IMG/VR virus record: IMGVR_UViG_3300027734_000045
Span: 1-64,000 of that record
Origin: a virus
Direction: 5' to 3' (one strand)
DNA length: 64,000 bases
In this document: piece by piece, positions 1-8,308 of the stretch
Layout of the letters: every line of letters starts with the position of its first letter
Numbering within the stretch: the stretch's first letter is position 1
Made by a program: the position numbers and the translations under genes
Notes under the pieces: generated by a model
Seen by the model: the letters and a program-made list of their open reading frames with translations, nothing else
Told to the model about the DNA's origin: nothing
Databases searched by the model: none

Positions 1-127
1 TTGAATACCTTGTAAGCCTTGGACTCCTTGAGAACCTGTTGCGCCTTGAGAACCTGTTGCGCCTGTAGTTCCTTGAATACCTTGTAAGCCTTGGACTCCT
101 TGAGAACCTGTTAGGCCTTGTGCGCCT
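1..127. repeat. 127-bp direct repeat, copy 1 (second copy 3118-3244)
   Basis: Bases 1-127 are identical to bases 3118-3244 by direct reading; the next base differs (g versus t). Both lie inside the collagen-repeat part of the fibre gene in the same frame. The copy may extend left of the window. Confidence 0.9.
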
Positions 128-3100
128 GTTGTACCTGTTGTTCCTGTTAGGCCTTGGATACCTTGTGTTCCTTGAGAACCTGTAGCGCCTGTAGTTCCTG
201 TTAGGCCTTGTGCGCCTGTAGTTCCTTGTGTTCCTTGCGAACCTGTAGTTCCTTGTGAGCCTGTTGTTCCTTGTGAGCCTGTGTCGCCTTTATCGCCTGT
301 TCTTACAAAGGTGACTATAATGTCGTCTGAGTTTGCAAATGTGGCTGGGTTTCCAGACACGTAAGAACCAGTTACGGTGAACCAGCCTGTGTTGTTAGTT
401 AATGCTGTGATAGTAAATAATGCAAATACACTGGCATCAAATTTCTTTGCAATTCTAAAGTGACCCTTAATAGCAGAACTAGAGTCGTCAATAGTGTTAA
501 GGAAGCTGGATACATCGGTTGTTGCATCATTACTTGCATCAACATACATCTGAGTTGCAGATGAGATTGTAGCGTTGTTAAATCTTATAAAACCGGTGCC
601 TGGGTCAGCTGCTGTAGTAGTTGTGCTGTAGGTGTAGTCGAAGGTTGCTCCACCAAAGTTACCATCTCTACCTGTAAATCCTTGAATGCCTTGGACTCCT
701 TGAGAACCTGTGGCACCTTGCGCACCTGTGGCGCCTGTAGTTCCTGTTAGGCCTTGGATTCCTTGTGTTCCTTGCGAACCTGTAGTTCCTTGTGAGCCTG
801 TGGCGCCTTGCAGACCTTGCAGACCTTGGATTCCTTGTGCGCCTGTAGTTCCTTGCGCACCTGTTGCGCCTTGAGAACCTGTTGCGCCTGTAGTTCCTTG
901 AATACCTTGGTTTCCCTGAAGACCGGTTGTACCTTGGGTACCGACGTTACCGGCTCTAGCAAATGAAATAACTAATGCTTCTGAGTTGGAAGGTAAGGTT
1001 CCAGAGTAGATAGAGATAGGTACTGTATGCCATCCAGTATTGTTGACAACTGCTCCATTAACAAAAGCCAAAACATAGGTATTATCAGAGTTTGTATTTG
1101 ACTCAATTGTTATCCAGCCTCTGTTAGAACTTGTTGACGCACCCCATGCGTCAATGTATGCACTAACGTCTGCTCCCTCAACAGTAAGTGAGTCAATATA
1201 TAGTTGAGTGACTGAACCTACTGTTGCGTTGTTAAATCTAATTTTTCCTTGCCCTGGGTCTGCAGCTGTGGTGCTGGTATCAAAGCTATATCTGACTCCA
1301 CCTTTATCACCTTGAGTACCAGTTGTTCCTTGGGCTCCAACTGGACTTATAGAATCAAGTGAGCCGTCACCCTTTACATACTGAGCAGAAGTTCCACCTT
1401 GAGTGATGAACTTATCGGCGTTGATGTACTGGAAGTAGTCAATGGAGTTGGTGGTGCCGCCGGTTCCTGACGAGGCAACCAGGGTCGAGTTTGGCTTGTC
1501 GTACACGCAGTTGAGTATTGAGTAGAACCCGTTCAAAACGACTGGTGCGACATTGTTTAGTGCGGAAGTCAGTAGTTGACAGTTTGCTAAAGTAATCACA
1601 CTTGAGGCAGCCGATGTCACGGCATTGGTCACAGCAGCAACGACTACAGAATCTACAAGGCTTAGAGTTCCAGCAGTTAGAACAGGAGCAACGGTGACAG
1701 CACTTTTTACAATCACATTGGCACTAGCGTTGTTGACGGTTATGAGGTTTGGGTTACCACCAAAAATGGCGACTAGACCAGACCCAGTGATGCTTGCGGC
1801 AGCAAGGTCACACAAACGAAGGACAACGTAGTCAGCATTGCTGCTTTTTGTGAAAGTTCCAGAAATTTCACAGTTTAGAATGTTTACGTTTCCCGTGCCC
1901 GTTGGCGTGGTCACGGTCAGGTTGGTCATCTTTAGCCCAGAGATGGTGCAGCCAGTACTCGTGCTCACCGTTCCAGAGATTACGATGTTTCCACCAACAA
2001 GACCAGGTCCAGTTATGGTTGTGTACTGAGTAGTTATTGATGGGCTTTCAGTGTAAGTTCCTGGATGAACAATAATTGTTTTACGTTGTGAACCTACTAA
2101 AGTCAACGCCTTAGTAATAGAAGCGACTGGAGTAAGCAAATCACCATTACCAGTAGTATCATTTCCATCTACTTGACTAACGTGAATTTCGTAGTCGTAG
2201 CCTGTGAAGGTTGTGCCTTGTGCACCTTGAATACCTTGGATTCCTTGCAGACCTTGTAATCCTGTTGCACCTTGAGTTCCAGTTGTACCCTGTGCTCCTG
2301 TAGTTCCTGTGGCACCTGTTGTACCTTGTGCACCTGTGGTGCCTTGAGACCCTGTTAGGCCTTGTAGTCCAGTTAATCCTTGGATACCAGTAGTTCCCTG
2401 CAATCCTTGAACACCTTGAACACCTTGGTCACCGTTACCTCTAAACTCGACTACTACCGAACCGGTACTTATGCTTCCAGAGACGTAAGCAACTGGAATC
2501 TTGTAGTATCCGGTGCCGTTAATTATTGACCCAGTAATGTTAAAAATTATTGAGTTGGTAATTGCAGAGGCTAATAATTGAATTATCAGCTGGCCTTTTA
2601 TGGCTGATGTCGAGTCATCAAAGCTGTTGTACCAGGCTGTTTGGTCAGCGGAAGCTAAGTCGTTTTGGTCGATGTAGATAAAGGTTGTTAACGAGTCGGT
2701 GGCATTGTTAAATCTCATGTTTCCGCTGCCAGGGTCGCTATCAGTGGTAATAGAGCTTAAGGTGTAGCGAACTCCGCCTCGAGCTCCTGTGGCGCTAGTT
2801 CCCTGGATACCTTGCGTACCTTGATTACCTTGGATACCTGTTGTGCCTTGCACGCCCCCAGTACCTTGTACTCCTTGATTACCTTGAATACCTTGAGTGC
2901 CTTGAGCTCCAGTTGCGCCTTGAGTCCCGGTCTGACCTTGAATACCTTGAGTGCCTTGAGCTCCAGTGGTACCTTGCAGACCGTTGGTTCCTTGAGACCC
3001 GGTTAGACCTTGAAGACCGGCTAGTCCTTGAAGACCGTTTGTTCCTTGCGCGCCTGTTGCGCCTGTAGTTCCTTGCGCACCTGTTGCGCCTTGAGAACCT

Positions 3101-3630
3101 GTTGCGCCTGTAGTTCCTTGAATACCTTGTAAGCCTTGGACTCCTTGAGAACCTGTTGCGCCTTGAGAACCTGTTGCGCCTGTAGTTCCTTGAATACCTT
3201 GTAAGCCTTGGACTCCTTGAGAACCTGTTAGGCCTTGTGCGCCTTGAACTCCTTGGAGACCTTGCAGACCTTGAATGCCTTGTGTACCTTGCGCGCCTGT
3301 AGTTCCTTGCAGACCTTGCAGACCTTGCGCGCCTGTGGCACCTTGTGAGCCTGTAGTTCCCTGAAGACCTTGAACTCCTTGGAGACCTTGTGTTCCTTGT
3401 GCGCCTATTAGACCTTGGATTCCTTGCAGACCTTGAACGCCTTGGATTCCTTGTCGACCCTGGACTCCTTGAAGACCTTGAGTACCTTGAAGACCTTGAA
3501 CGCCTTGCGCGCCTTGTGGTCCGCCAATCCCGATTTCGACGTGGTTAGGTTGTTCTTGGACGATAACCTTGTTTACGTCGCGTGGGTTGACTATGACCTT
3601 GTTTGGTTGGTCTTCAAAATGAGATGTCAT
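1..3630 (-). CDS. collagen-like modular tail fibre protein (partial, 3' end outside window)
   Basis: One minus-strand frame stays open from the ATG at 3630 to the window edge, so at least 1,210 residues are encoded. I read the frame through the non-repeat parts and found no stop. The product starts MTSHFEDQPNKVIV and soon enters Gly-X-Gln type collagen repeats (GIQG, GLQG, GVQG). Three copies of a globular module interrupt the repeats, at about 2780-2430, 1320-960 and 660-300, each carrying a DPGSGN..RFNNAT signature. A segment at about 2215-1400 begins DGNDTTGNGDLLTPVASI and looks like a DUF1565/pectate-lyase type beta-helix. Such proteins form phage fibres that contact the host surface; that role is inferred. 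Its start overlaps the upstream gene's stop by one base (TAATG), so translation is probably coupled. Confidence 0.85.
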   Translation of the reverse strand, partial: MTSHFEDQPNKVIVNPRDVNKVIVQEQPNHVEIGIGGPQGAQGVQGLQGTQGLQGVQGRQGIQGVQGLQGIQGLIGAQGTQGLQGVQGLQGTTGSQGATGAQGLQGLQGTTGAQGTQGIQGLQGLQGVQGAQGLTGSQGVQGLQGIQGTTGATGSQGATGSQGVQGLQGIQGTTGATGSQGATGAQGTTGATGAQGTNGLQGLAGLQGLTGSQGTNGLQGTTGAQGTQGIQGQTGTQGATGAQGTQGIQGNQGVQGTGGVQGTTGIQGNQGTQGIQGTSATGARGGVRYTLSSITTDSDPGSGNMRFNNATDSLTTFIYIDQNDLASADQTAWYNSFDDSTSAIKGQLIIQLLASAITNSIIFNITGSIINGTGYYKIPVAYVSGSISTGSVVVEFRGNGDQGVQGVQGLQGTTGIQGLTGLQGLTGSQGTTGAQGTTGATGTTGAQGTTGTQGATGLQGLQGIQGIQGAQGTTFTGYDYEIHVSQVDGNDTTGNGDLLTPVASITKALTLVGSQRKTIIVHPGTYTESPSITTQYTTITGPGLVGGNIVISGTVSTSTGCTISGLKMTNLTVTTPTGTGNVNILNCEISGTFTKSSNADYVVLRLCDLAAASITGSGLVAIFGGNPNLITVNNASANVIVKSAVTVAPVLTAGTLSLVDSVVVAAVTNAVTSAASSVITLANCQLLTSALNNVAPVVLNGFYSILNCVYDKPNSTLVASSGTGGTTNSIDYFQYINADKFITQGGTSAQYVKGDGSLDSISPVGAQGTTGTQGDKGGVRYSFDTSTTAADPGQGKIRFNNATVGSVTQLYIDSLTVEGADVSAYIDAWGASTSSNRGWITIESNTNSDNTYVLAFVNGAVVNNTGWHTVPISIYSGTLPSNSEALVISFARAGNVGTQGTTGLQGNQGIQGTTGATGSQGATGAQGTTGAQGIQGLQGLQGATGSQGTTGSQGTQGIQGLTGTTGATGAQGATGSQGVQGIQGFTGRDGNFGGATFDYTYSTTTTAADPGTGFIRFNNATISSATQMYVDASNDATTDVSSFLNTIDDSSSAIKGHFRIAKKFDASVFALFTITALTNNTGWFTVTGSYVSGNPATFANSDDIIVTFVRTGDKGDTGSQGTTGSQGTTGSQGTQGTTGAQGLTGTTGATGSQGTQGIQGLTGTTGTTGAQGLTGSQGVQGLQGIQGTTGATGSQGATGSQGVQGLQGIQ
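3118..3244. repeat. 127-bp direct repeat, copy 2
   Basis: Identical to 1-127. A shorter match to the same block is also present near 860-912. Long exact repeats 3.1 kb apart in one gene are substrates for recombination that would delete or duplicate fibre modules. Confidence 0.9.
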
Positions 3631-3998
3631 TACCGGGTTACCTCGGCACTAACCTTAAAGTTTCCCTCTAGGATTCTGTCCACCACTCCTGTTGAGGAGA
3701 CAAGCTCTAGGTCGTACACGTACAGACCAGGAGTTAGAGCAGCCGTAGTTGTTGCTGAGACTAGTAGATTCACCTGGCCTTTTGTTCCGGCTGTATTTCC
3801 TAAAATAATTCTTCCATTTGCTGTTGTCAGCTCTAGAACTATTGACGTAGAGGCTACGGTAGCACGCACCTGCATTCGTGCCGTATAATTACCTATGTCA
3901 TAAGGTTGACGAGCAGAGTCAGTCCAAGTAATTGTGCGGCGAAACGTGGTGCCTTGACTACATGTGATGTTGTAAGTTCCAGCTATAGAGCAGCTCAT
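3630..3998 (-). CDS. small phage structural protein, probably baseplate or fibre attachment
   Basis: The protein has 122 residues and begins MSCSIAGTYNITCSQGTTFR. It is rich in beta-strand-forming residues and contains a TFRRTITWTDSARQPYDI stretch like the N-terminal Ig-like fold of small phage baseplate or adaptor proteins. It is directly upstream of the tail fibre on the same strand, with a TAATG overlap, which supports a joint role in the tail tip. Exact function is not recognisable; the structural assignment rests on context and composition. Confidence 0.6.
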   Translation of the reverse strand: MSCSIAGTYNITCSQGTTFRRTITWTDSARQPYDIGNYTARMQVRATVASTSIVLELTTANGRIILGNTAGTKGQVNLLVSATTTAALTPGLYVYDLELVSSTGVVDRILEGNFKVSAEVTR

Positions 3999-4018
3999 CT
4001 AGTTGTCCTTTTGCGCGG

Positions 4019-4128
4019 AGAGATTGGGCTAATAACCCATCGTTAATTATCACACAAAAAGCGCAAGGTGTCTAAGAAAAGTGCCACCTAGACGTATAGA
4101 GTCGTTAGGATTATGGAGGTTATAGAGC
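4019..4128. promoter_or_regulatory. divergent intergenic region with candidate promoter for 4129
   Basis: This gap separates the minus-strand fibre operon from the plus-strand genes. On the plus strand a GTTAGGATTAT near 4107-4117 resembles the GTTAGGATAG before 4426, and a strong ribosome site (ATGGAGG) precedes the ATG at 4129. No tRNA or ORF is seen. Confidence 0.4.
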
Positions 4129-4347
4129 ATGTCTAGCACTCAAATTATCGAGCACCCAGTAGACACGAAAAATAATGAGTCGGAGCAGTTTGCGCACTAC
4201 GCGAACGCGGCAAAGGTGACCGAAGGATACGTGATGGGCACGGAGGTTAGAGCTCTTTGCGGAAAGGTGTTCATACCCTCACGCGACCCAGAAAAATTAC
4301 CAATCTGCTCTGAGTGCAAAGAGATAAAAGAGCTCTACTCTTTCTAG
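4129..4347 (+). CDS. DUF3039 family protein
   Basis: The 72-residue product carries FAHYANAAKVTEGYVMGTEV, then ALCGKVFIPSRDPEKLPICS and a final CxxC (CSECKE). This matches the DUF3039 pattern of actinobacteria and their phages (HY...K...A...G..V.ALCGK.W.P.RDP...P.CP.CK). Three cysteines suggest a metal-binding fold. Function is unknown. A GGAGG ribosome site sits 10 bases before the ATG. It stands just before the ribonucleotide reductase gene but has its own terminator-free gap of 78 bases to it. Confidence 0.8.
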   Translation: MSSTQIIEHPVDTKNNESEQFAHYANAAKVTEGYVMGTEVRALCGKVFIPSRDPEKLPICSECKEIKELYSF

Positions 4348-4425
4348 GCTAAATGCACTTTCACTGGATAAAAAAGTGTTAGGATAGTCTTCTAATCCTT
4401 TACTTTACACAGACAGTGGTGCCTC

Positions 4426-6471
4426 ATGAGCTTATTTTCTTTCCGCCTAAACGATGACTTTGTCAACGAGTACAGAACCAAAAAGTCGCCTTTTGGCTAC
4501 CGCGACGCAGCCGACAACTCGGTAGGCGAAATCACCTTCCTTAGGACCTATTCCCGTTTAAAGGAGGATGGCACCAAGGAGACCTGGGTTGATGTCTGTG
4601 AAAGAGTCACCAATGGAACTTACTCGATTCAGAAGGACGAGTGCCGTGCACGTCGTCTTCCATGGAACGACTCAAAGGCACAGGCTTCCGCTAAGGAGTT
4701 TTTTGACCGTTTATTCAACCTAAAGTGGTCTCCTCCTGGACGCGGTCTTTGGGTTATGGGAACCGACATCGTAAACAACCAGAAGAACTCGGCTGCTTTG
4801 CAGAACTGTGCCTTTGTGTCTACTTTGGAAATGACTAAGCAGAACCCGGCAAAGCCGTTCGCATTTCTGATGGAGGCGTCGATGCTTGGTGTAGGTGTGG
4901 GCTTTGACGACAAGGGCGCTGACAAGGGCTTTGAAATCTACGCTCCTGACATCAAGGACGCGATGGTGTACAACATTCCAGACACGAGAGAGGGATGGAT
5001 GGAGTCTACAGTATTTTTACTGAACTCCTATCTAAAGCAAAATCACCCGGCTATGGCTTTTGGCTATGAGCAGATTCGTCCTTATGGCGCGCCTATCAAA
5101 ACCTTTGGTGGAACGGCTGCCGGTGCTGACCCGCTAAAGAAACTTCACCACAAGATTAGCGAGCTATTCGCTGGACGCGCAGGTGAAAAACTTACCCGCA
5201 GAGACATAGCTGACATTGGAAACCTAATCGGTGTTTGCGTTGTTTCTGGAAACGTCCGTCGTTCAGCTGAGTTGCTGATTGGTCGCATTGACGACGAGGA
5301 CTTCCTAAATCTCAAAAACGCTGAACGCTTCCCTGAAAGAAACTCCTACGACCCTGAAAATCCAGGTTGGGCTTGGATGAGTAATAACTCCGTTGAGGTT
5401 TCTGTTGGAACTGACTTTGCGCCTATCGTAGATGGCATCGCAAGAAATGGCGAGCCGGGCGTGATTTGGATGGACGTATCGAAGGCGTATGGCAGACTTG
5501 CTGATGCTCCCAACAACAGGGACTGGAGAGTGGCAGGCTACAACCCTTGCGCAGAGCAGAGCCTTGAAAGCTTTGAGATGTGCACGCTTGTTGAGACTTA
5601 TCTAAACCGTCACGAGAACTTGGAAGATTTTAAGCGTACGCTAAAGTTTGCGTACCTCTACGCAAAAACTGTAACTCTTCTGCCTACCCACTGGGAGGAG
5701 ACCAACGCCATCATGCAACGTAATAGACGCATTGGAACTTCTATCTCCGGTGTCGCGAACTTTGCTGACAGGAAGGGTCTCCCTGTTCTACGTCAGTGGA
5801 TGGACGAGGGGTACTCGACTATTCAAAGATACGACAACACTTACTCTGAATGGCTAGGCGTTCGTGAGTCAATCAAGACCACGACTGTCAAGCCGTCGGG
5901 CACTGTGTCTATCTTGGCTGGAGAATCTCCAGGCGTGCACTGGACACCAGGCGGTAAGTTCTTCAACCGTGCTATTCGTTTCTCGAACACGGACCCGATG
6001 CTTCCACTATTTAAAATGGCTAACTATAGAGTAGAGCCTGCTGCTGAGTCTCCTGACACTACTTCCGTCGTGTTCTTTCCAATTAAATCAGACGCGGAAC
6101 GCGCAGAGCGCGACGTGACTATCTTTGAGAAGATGGCACTTGCTGCCACCGCTCAGAGATACTGGTCAGATAACTCTGTTTCGGTGACTATCTCCTTTGA
6201 CCCTGAGAAGGAAGCAGAGCATGTTGGCACTGTACTTCACATGTACGATGGTCAGCTAAAGACAGTCTCATTCCTACCTTCTGGAAACTTTACCTACCCG
6301 CAGATGCCTTACACTCAAATCACTGAGGAGGAATACGTGGCTGCCACGGAGAAACTATTCCCGATAGACTTTGTTGGAGTGTACGCGGGAATGGCAGCTG
6401 ACGCTGTAGGCGAGGCATACTGTACCACAGATGCTTGTGAGGTAAAATTAATTACGGAGAACACGAAGTAG
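4426..6471 (+). CDS. nrdJ: adenosylcobalamin-dependent ribonucleoside-triphosphate reductase (class II)
   Basis: This 681-residue enzyme reduces ribonucleotides to deoxyribonucleotides for phage DNA synthesis. It has the landmarks of the monomeric Lactobacillus-type enzyme: an N-terminal cysteine in LQNCAFVSTL, the active-site NPCAE with a second cysteine 11 residues later (FEMC), matching the C408/E410/C419 spacing, and a C-terminal CTTDAC pair five residues apart like C731/C736. GNVRRSAELLIG and RNRRIGTSISG are further family motifs. Length is slightly below the usual ~740. It needs vitamin B12 from the host and a thiol donor; a thioredoxin is encoded at 14858. Start at the ATG 4426 lacks a strong ribosome site, but the downstream frame is certain. 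Confidence 0.95.
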   Translation: MSLFSFRLNDDFVNEYRTKKSPFGYRDAADNSVGEITFLRTYSRLKEDGTKETWVDVCERVTNGTYSIQKDECRARRLPWNDSKAQASAKEFFDRLFNLKWSPPGRGLWVMGTDIVNNQKNSAALQNCAFVSTLEMTKQNPAKPFAFLMEASMLGVGVGFDDKGADKGFEIYAPDIKDAMVYNIPDTREGWMESTVFLLNSYLKQNHPAMAFGYEQIRPYGAPIKTFGGTAAGADPLKKLHHKISELFAGRAGEKLTRRDIADIGNLIGVCVVSGNVRRSAELLIGRIDDEDFLNLKNAERFPERNSYDPENPGWAWMSNNSVEVSVGTDFAPIVDGIARNGEPGVIWMDVSKAYGRLADAPNNRDWRVAGYNPCAEQSLESFEMCTLVETYLNRHENLEDFKRTLKFAYLYAKTVTLLPTHWEETNAIMQRNRRIGTSISGVANFADRKGLPVLRQWMDEGYSTIQRYDNTYSEWLGVRESIKTTTVKPSGTVSILAGESPGVHWTPGGKFFNRAIRFSNTDPMLPLFKMANYRVEPAAESPDTTSVVFFPIKSDAERAERDVTIFEKMALAATAQRYWSDNSVSVTISFDPEKEAEHVGTVLHMYDGQLKTVSFLPSGNFTYPQMPYTQITEEEYVAATEKLFPIDFVGVYAGMAADAVGEAYCTTDACEVKLITENTK

Positions 6472-6486
6472 TAAGAGGAGAACGAC

Positions 6487-6690
6487 GTGCCAACGTACGA
6501 GTATAAATGCGAAGCGCGGCCTGAGGACCAGGAACATCGCTACAAAGAGACTAGGTCTATCACAGCTGCCGAGCCTAGAAAACTTACCTGTAAGGTTAAG
6601 GGCTGTGGAGCCAAGCTAATAAAGATCTTTTTTGCTCCACCTATCAACTTCAAAGGTGGAGGATTTAGCACCAAGGAAGAATGGCGATAG
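6487..6690 (+). CDS. FmdB-like zinc ribbon protein
   Basis: GTG start with an AGAGGAG ribosome site, 15 bases after the nrdJ stop, so probably co-transcribed. The 67-residue product opens PTYEYKCEARPEDQEH, has a CKVKGCG knuckle and ends NFKGGGFSTKEEW, the layout of the FmdB putative regulatory zinc-ribbon family. The first knuckle has only one cysteine instead of CxxC, so zinc binding may be incomplete. Role is unknown. Confidence 0.75.
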   Translation: MPTYEYKCEARPEDQEHRYKETRSITAAEPRKLTCKVKGCGAKLIKIFFAPPINFKGGGFSTKEEWR

Positions 6691-6695
6691 CTCGA

Positions 6696-6725
6696 TTGTA
6701 CAGTGCGGGCTCTTAATGTTAAAAT
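6696..6725 (+). promoter_or_regulatory. candidate promoter for whiB-like gene
   Basis: TTGTAC at 6696-6701, an 18-base spacer, then TAAAAT at 6720-6725 preceded by TG (extended -10). The downstream gene starts at 6752. Confidence 0.5.
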
Positions 6726-6751
6726 GATTCTAACGAATACGTTAGGACGAC

Positions 6752-7069
6752 ATGAGCATTGAGAACTTAGTTCCAGAGGACTACCCTGACTTTTTTGCTC
6801 AAGGAGAACCTATTTGCTCGCAGGTCGACCCGGAGGCTTTCTTTCCTCAAGAAAAAAATGGAAATAGGTTATCAAGTTACTACGACGAAAGAGGAGCAAA
6901 AGGTCTTTGCTCGACTTGTCCATATAAAGTGGCTTGCTTAGTTTACGCACTTAAATACGACGAGGCTGGTATCTGGGGTGGAACTACTGAGGGGCAGAGA
7001 AGACTAATGAAAAAAGATGCAAAAACTAGAGGCGTTTCTTTTGAAGAAATAGCGGTTGAGATACCATAG
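6752..7069 (+). CDS. WhiB-family iron-sulphur transcriptional regulator
   Basis: The 105-residue protein has the WhiB signature: a lone cysteine (EPICSQVDPEAFFP), a CSTCPYKVAC cluster, and the GIWGGTTEGQRR turn, followed by a basic RRLMKKDAK tail. The four cysteines would hold a 4Fe-4S cluster. WhiB proteins occur only in actinobacteria and their phages and act through the host sigma factor. A phage copy may redirect host transcription or block superinfection, as known for mycobacteriophage WhiB proteins. It has its own promoter candidate at 6696-6725. Confidence 0.93.
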   Translation: MSIENLVPEDYPDFFAQGEPICSQVDPEAFFPQEKNGNRLSSYYDERGAKGLCSTCPYKVACLVYALKYDEAGIWGGTTEGQRRLMKKDAKTRGVSFEEIAVEIP

Positions 7070-7131
7070 TAAAATGTAATTAGTCCTTGGGAGAGGGGTG
7101 AATCACTCACATCTATCCTAGGGAGAAAACC

Positions 7132-7401
7132 TTGAAAGTACTACTAACAATCCTCAAGAGAACCATCGCTCTTGTAATCCTAAAAGTCAGCGCTGTTTTG
7201 GCTGCTGGTTCTATCGGTGGCGTTGAACTGTGGAAGTCAGCATTGATCGCTGCTTTCGTTGGAATCATGGAAGTCGCTGAATCCTTGGCTCGTGCTTATG
7301 TTGTCGATGGAAAACTAGACCAAGACGAAATCGATGTTGCTTTTGCTTCTTCAGCAGAGGCGGCTTTGGCTGAAACTAAGAAAAAAGGCTCAGCTGAGTA
7401 A
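7132..7401 (+). CDS. small membrane protein, holin candidate
   Basis: TTG start chosen because GGGAGAAAACC lies just upstream and the frame has no better start. The 89-residue product has two hydrophobic stretches (IALVILKVSAVLAAGSIGG and WKSALIAAFVGIMEVAESLA) and an acidic/charged tail ending KKKGSAE. That topology fits a two-helix holin, but it is far from the M23 endolysin, which has its own membrane partner at 15865. It ends before a strong bidirectional terminator. Function by topology only. Confidence 0.5.
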   Translation: MKVLLTILKRTIALVILKVSAVLAAGSIGGVELWKSALIAAFVGIMEVAESLARAYVVDGKLDQDEIDVAFASSAEAALAETKKKGSAE

Positions 7402-7490
7402 AAATAGCCGCTTAGCCTGATACAGTTCTTATGTTGCATAAACATGCAACTTGGCAACCAGGCGTACTGATTACCAAAATAACTAAATAA

Positions 7491-7520
7491 AAAGCCCCCT
7501 AGTTAGCGCCAGGGGGCTTT
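7491..7520. terminator. bidirectional intrinsic terminator
   Basis: A perfect 10-bp stem, aaagccccct / agggggcttt, with a 10-base loop lies between the convergent genes ending at 7401 and 7535. It has A-runs on the left and T-runs on the right, so it can stop transcription in both directions. Confidence 0.9.
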
Positions 7521-7534
7521 TACTTTAACGGGAT

Positions 7535-7996
7535 TTAGTGATTGTTGCGCTGACGACTTCTATTGACTCCATAGTAAAGCGGGTAGGAGCCAGTCATGCC
7601 GAGAGCCGAAGCCAGTTTACCTAGAGAAACTCCGCGGTCGTACTCTGTGGCGAGCTGGTTGTGGTAATCAACGGTTCCGAGCTTTCTTGCTTCCTGCACT
7701 CTCTTGACCGCTGCCTGGAACTCGCTTGGCTCCAGTTTTGAGTGCGTTCTAGAATCTCTCATTGGAGAAGCGGCCATCGAAACTCGACGACGTAGTGAAG
7801 CGTAGGTGACTCCTAGTTCCTTGGCAAGTCTTACTAGACTGCCGCCCTCTTTTGAGTACTCTATAAGGAGTTCAGTGTATTCTCTGCTTGCCTCGTGGGC
7901 AGGTGATTCTGTGGTGCGGGCTCCATAGGCCTTGCGCGCAAGCGGCAAGAGTTTGGCCAATCGCTCTGTGTACTTTTGTACGAGCATGTCACTCAT
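7535..7996 (-). CDS. helix-turn-helix DNA-binding protein, paralogue of 43610 and 49309
   Basis: The 153-residue protein carries LLPLARKAYGARTTESPAHE and then YTELLIEY...LAKELGVTYASLRRRVS, a helix-turn-helix. The same arrangement (L-PLA-...-T..L......G.....LA...GVT....R.R) recurs in the proteins at 43610-44188 and 49309-49809, both next to packaging genes. A second HTH-like segment follows (LATEYDRGVSLGKLASALGM). It is a likely regulator or DNA-recognition protein; which one is open. It is transcribed alone on the minus strand, with an AAGGA site before the ATG. Confidence 0.7.
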   Translation of the reverse strand: MSDMLVQKYTERLAKLLPLARKAYGARTTESPAHEASREYTELLIEYSKEGGSLVRLAKELGVTYASLRRRVSMAASPMRDSRTHSKLEPSEFQAAVKRVQEARKLGTVDYHNQLATEYDRGVSLGKLASALGMTGSYPLYYGVNRSRQRNNH

Positions 7997-8055
7997 TTGA
8001 GTAACCGTCCTTTCTTCTTGGTGAATGATTTTGTCGTGATTATCTCGACTAGACC

Positions 8056-8061
8056 ATTATA
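8056..8061 (-). promoter_or_regulatory. minus-strand -10 (TATAAT) for 7996
   Basis: On the minus strand GATTATAATGG lies 60 bases before the start codon at 7996, with an upstream CTTTGCC box that recalls the module seen at 24-48 kb. Confidence 0.5.
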
Positions 8062-8110
8062 ATCTACCTAACTCTAGGCAAAGTTATAAAAAAGAAATTA
8101 TTCTAGAGCA

Positions 8111-8138
8111 TTGCGATGTCAGCGGCCTGTGATACAAT
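8111..8138 (+). promoter_or_regulatory. promoter for 8161
   Basis: TTGCGA (8111-8116), 16-base spacer and TACAAT (8133-8138), followed by AGGAGTAAGGAG and the ATG at 8161. Confidence 0.6.
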
Positions 8139-8160
8139 TGAGGAGTAAGGAGCATTGATT

Positions 8161-8307
8161 ATGGCTAAAGGTAAGAAGGCGGCAGCTCCGGCTCCGCAAA
8201 AACAAGGCGACAACAAGAGTCGCAACAATGGCAAGGCGCAGAAAAAAAGACCTAAGGTATTTGACAAGATAAGACGTCGCCTAGTCACCAATAAAGACGC
8301 GAGCTAA
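8161..8307 (+). CDS. small basic protein, 48 residues, unknown
   Basis: The frame starts at an ATG with a strong AAGGAG site and reads MAKGKKAAAPAPQKQGDNK, continuing with many lysines and arginines (KAQKKRPKVFDKIRRR). The composition suggests nucleic-acid binding or a disordered tail. It ends one base before the TTG start of the methyltransferase, so the two are probably one transcript. No family recognised. Confidence 0.65.
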   Translation: MAKGKKAAAPAPQKQGDNKSRNNGKAQKKRPKVFDKIRRRLVTNKDAS

Positions 8308-8308
8308 G

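Noticed and set aside
747-3068. Several ORFs on both strands within the collagen-repeat region
   Set aside because: They are other-frame readings of the fibre gene repeats, with monotonous composition and no ribosome sites.
4629-4925. 98-residue minus-strand ORF inside nrdJ
   Set aside because: Antisense to conserved reductase motifs; no ribosome site.
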